Shown here: in pieces, positions 4,603-5,040 of the stretch
Numbering within the stretch: the first letter of the stretch is position 1
How the letters are laid out: the number at the start of each line of letters is the position of its first letter
Origin: Candidatus Methylomirabilota bacterium
Lineage (GTDB): Bacteria > Methylomirabilota > Methylomirabilia > Methylomirabilales > JACQHM01
Reading direction: 5' to 3'
Assembly: GCA_016199025.1 (NCBI GenBank)
Contig: JACQHM010000192.1
Coordinates: forward strand, 1-5,040
Length of the DNA: 5,040 nucleotides
Notes under the pieces: generated by a model
What the model was told of the DNA's origin: nothing
Databases searched by the model: none
Seen by the model: only the letters and a program-made list of their open reading frames with translations
Translations under genes and position numbers: made by a program

Positions 4603-5040
4603 CTACCCACCTTCGGCGAATTGGTATCCGATGCCTCGGACGGTCAAGATGTATCGAGGCTTGGAGGGATCCTCCTCGATCTTCTGCCGCAGCTTCCCGA
4701 TGTGGACATCAATGACGCGGTCAACCACGGCCTCACCATCGGGATACAGGCGGTCCAACAGCTCCTCCCGGGAGAAGACCCGCCCGGGCTTGGCCATGAG
4801 GGCCTGGAGGAGCTTGAACTCAAAGACGGTGAGCGAGACAGGGCGGCCGTTCATGGTCACCTTCCGCTTGTCGAGATCCACGACCAGCCCCCCCTGCGAC
4901 AAGAGGCCCTGGGCCTTCGCCGCCTCCGGATTGGCCCGTCGGAAGATCGCCTTGACCCGGGCCACCAGCTCACGGGGGCTGAAAGGCTTCACGACGTAAT
5001 CGTCGGCGCCGAGCGACAACCCCAGGATCCGGTCCATCTC
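4603..5040 (-). CDS. OmpR/PhoB-family response regulator, N-terminus outside the window
   Basis: The C-terminal 145 residues of a winged-helix response regulator; the 5' part lies beyond the right edge. The visible start is the end of the receiver domain, GADDYVVKPFSPREL, with the conserved Lys of the KPF motif. The methionine codon at 5037 is internal. The phosphoacceptor Asp and the first receiver strands are missing, about 85 residues by comparison with the usual 225-230. A short linker (ANPEAAKAQG) leads to the DNA-binding domain with LTVFEFKLLQALMAKPGRVFSREELL, the recognition-helix region VVDRVIDVHIGKLRQKI and the wing YILTVRGIGYQF. Members of this family bind direct repeats, typically 11 bp apart, as tandem dimers. 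It precedes the histidine kinase in an apparent operon and is its probable phosphorylation partner. The target may be the phased repeats about 1.1 kb downstream. Whether it is a true PhoB or another regulator cannot be told. Confidence 0.93.
   Translation of the reverse strand, partial: EMDRILGLSLGADDYVVKPFSPRELVARVKAIFRRANPEAAKAQGLLSQGGLVVDLDKRKVTMNGRPVSLTVFEFKLLQALMAKPGRVFSREELLDRLYPDGEAVVDRVIDVHIGKLRQKIEEDPSKPRYILTVRGIGYQFAEGG

Overview
The window looks like chromosomal DNA from a GC-rich bacterium with a two-membrane envelope and strong Shine-Dalgarno leaders (AAGGAGG, AGGAGG). It carries five genes, densely packed except for one 270-base gap, and shows no rRNA, tRNA, insertion sequence or CRISPR array. 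The phylum cannot be fixed from the sequence. The gene styles would fit deep-branching GC-rich lineages such as Methylomirabilota or Desulfobacterota, but that is a guess.

Layout. The left part (1-1345) holds two plus-strand phosphatase genes: a HAD hydrolase of the phosphoglycolate phosphatase type and a PPP-family metallophosphoesterase. The rest of the window reads on the minus strand. In order of transcription, from right to left, it holds the C-terminal part of an OmpR/PhoB-type response regulator (running off the right edge), its partner sensor histidine kinase, a 270-base intergenic region full of short repeats, a small methionine/glutamate/lysine-rich lipoprotein, and a polytopic membrane-anchored molybdopterin oxidoreductase of the sulfite-oxidase fold. 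The PPP phosphatase and the molybdoenzyme converge with their stop codons touching (TAGCTA), so no terminator can sit between them.

How the parts may work together. The strongest regulatory signal is a set of four exact 11-bp direct repeats, with a fifth imperfect copy, at 3444-3500. They lie just downstream of the kinase gene and upstream of the lipoprotein. Direct repeats with an 11-bp period are the usual operator form for OmpR/PhoB-family regulators, and such a regulator is encoded next door. The working model is that the two-component system controls the lipoprotein and perhaps the molybdoenzyme. The molybdoenzyme also has its own good sigma70-like promoter, overlapped by a perfect inverted repeat.

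Most unusual features: (1) the phased 11-bp repeat operator candidate; (2) the lipoprotein, whose mature part is almost entirely Met, Glu, Lys and Gly with Met pairs at about 7-residue spacing; (3) the molybdoenzyme, whose twin-arginine signal follows four transmembrane helices and so implies Sec-then-Tat assembly; (4) the dyad over the molybdoenzyme promoter. No wholly new system can be claimed from the sequence alone.
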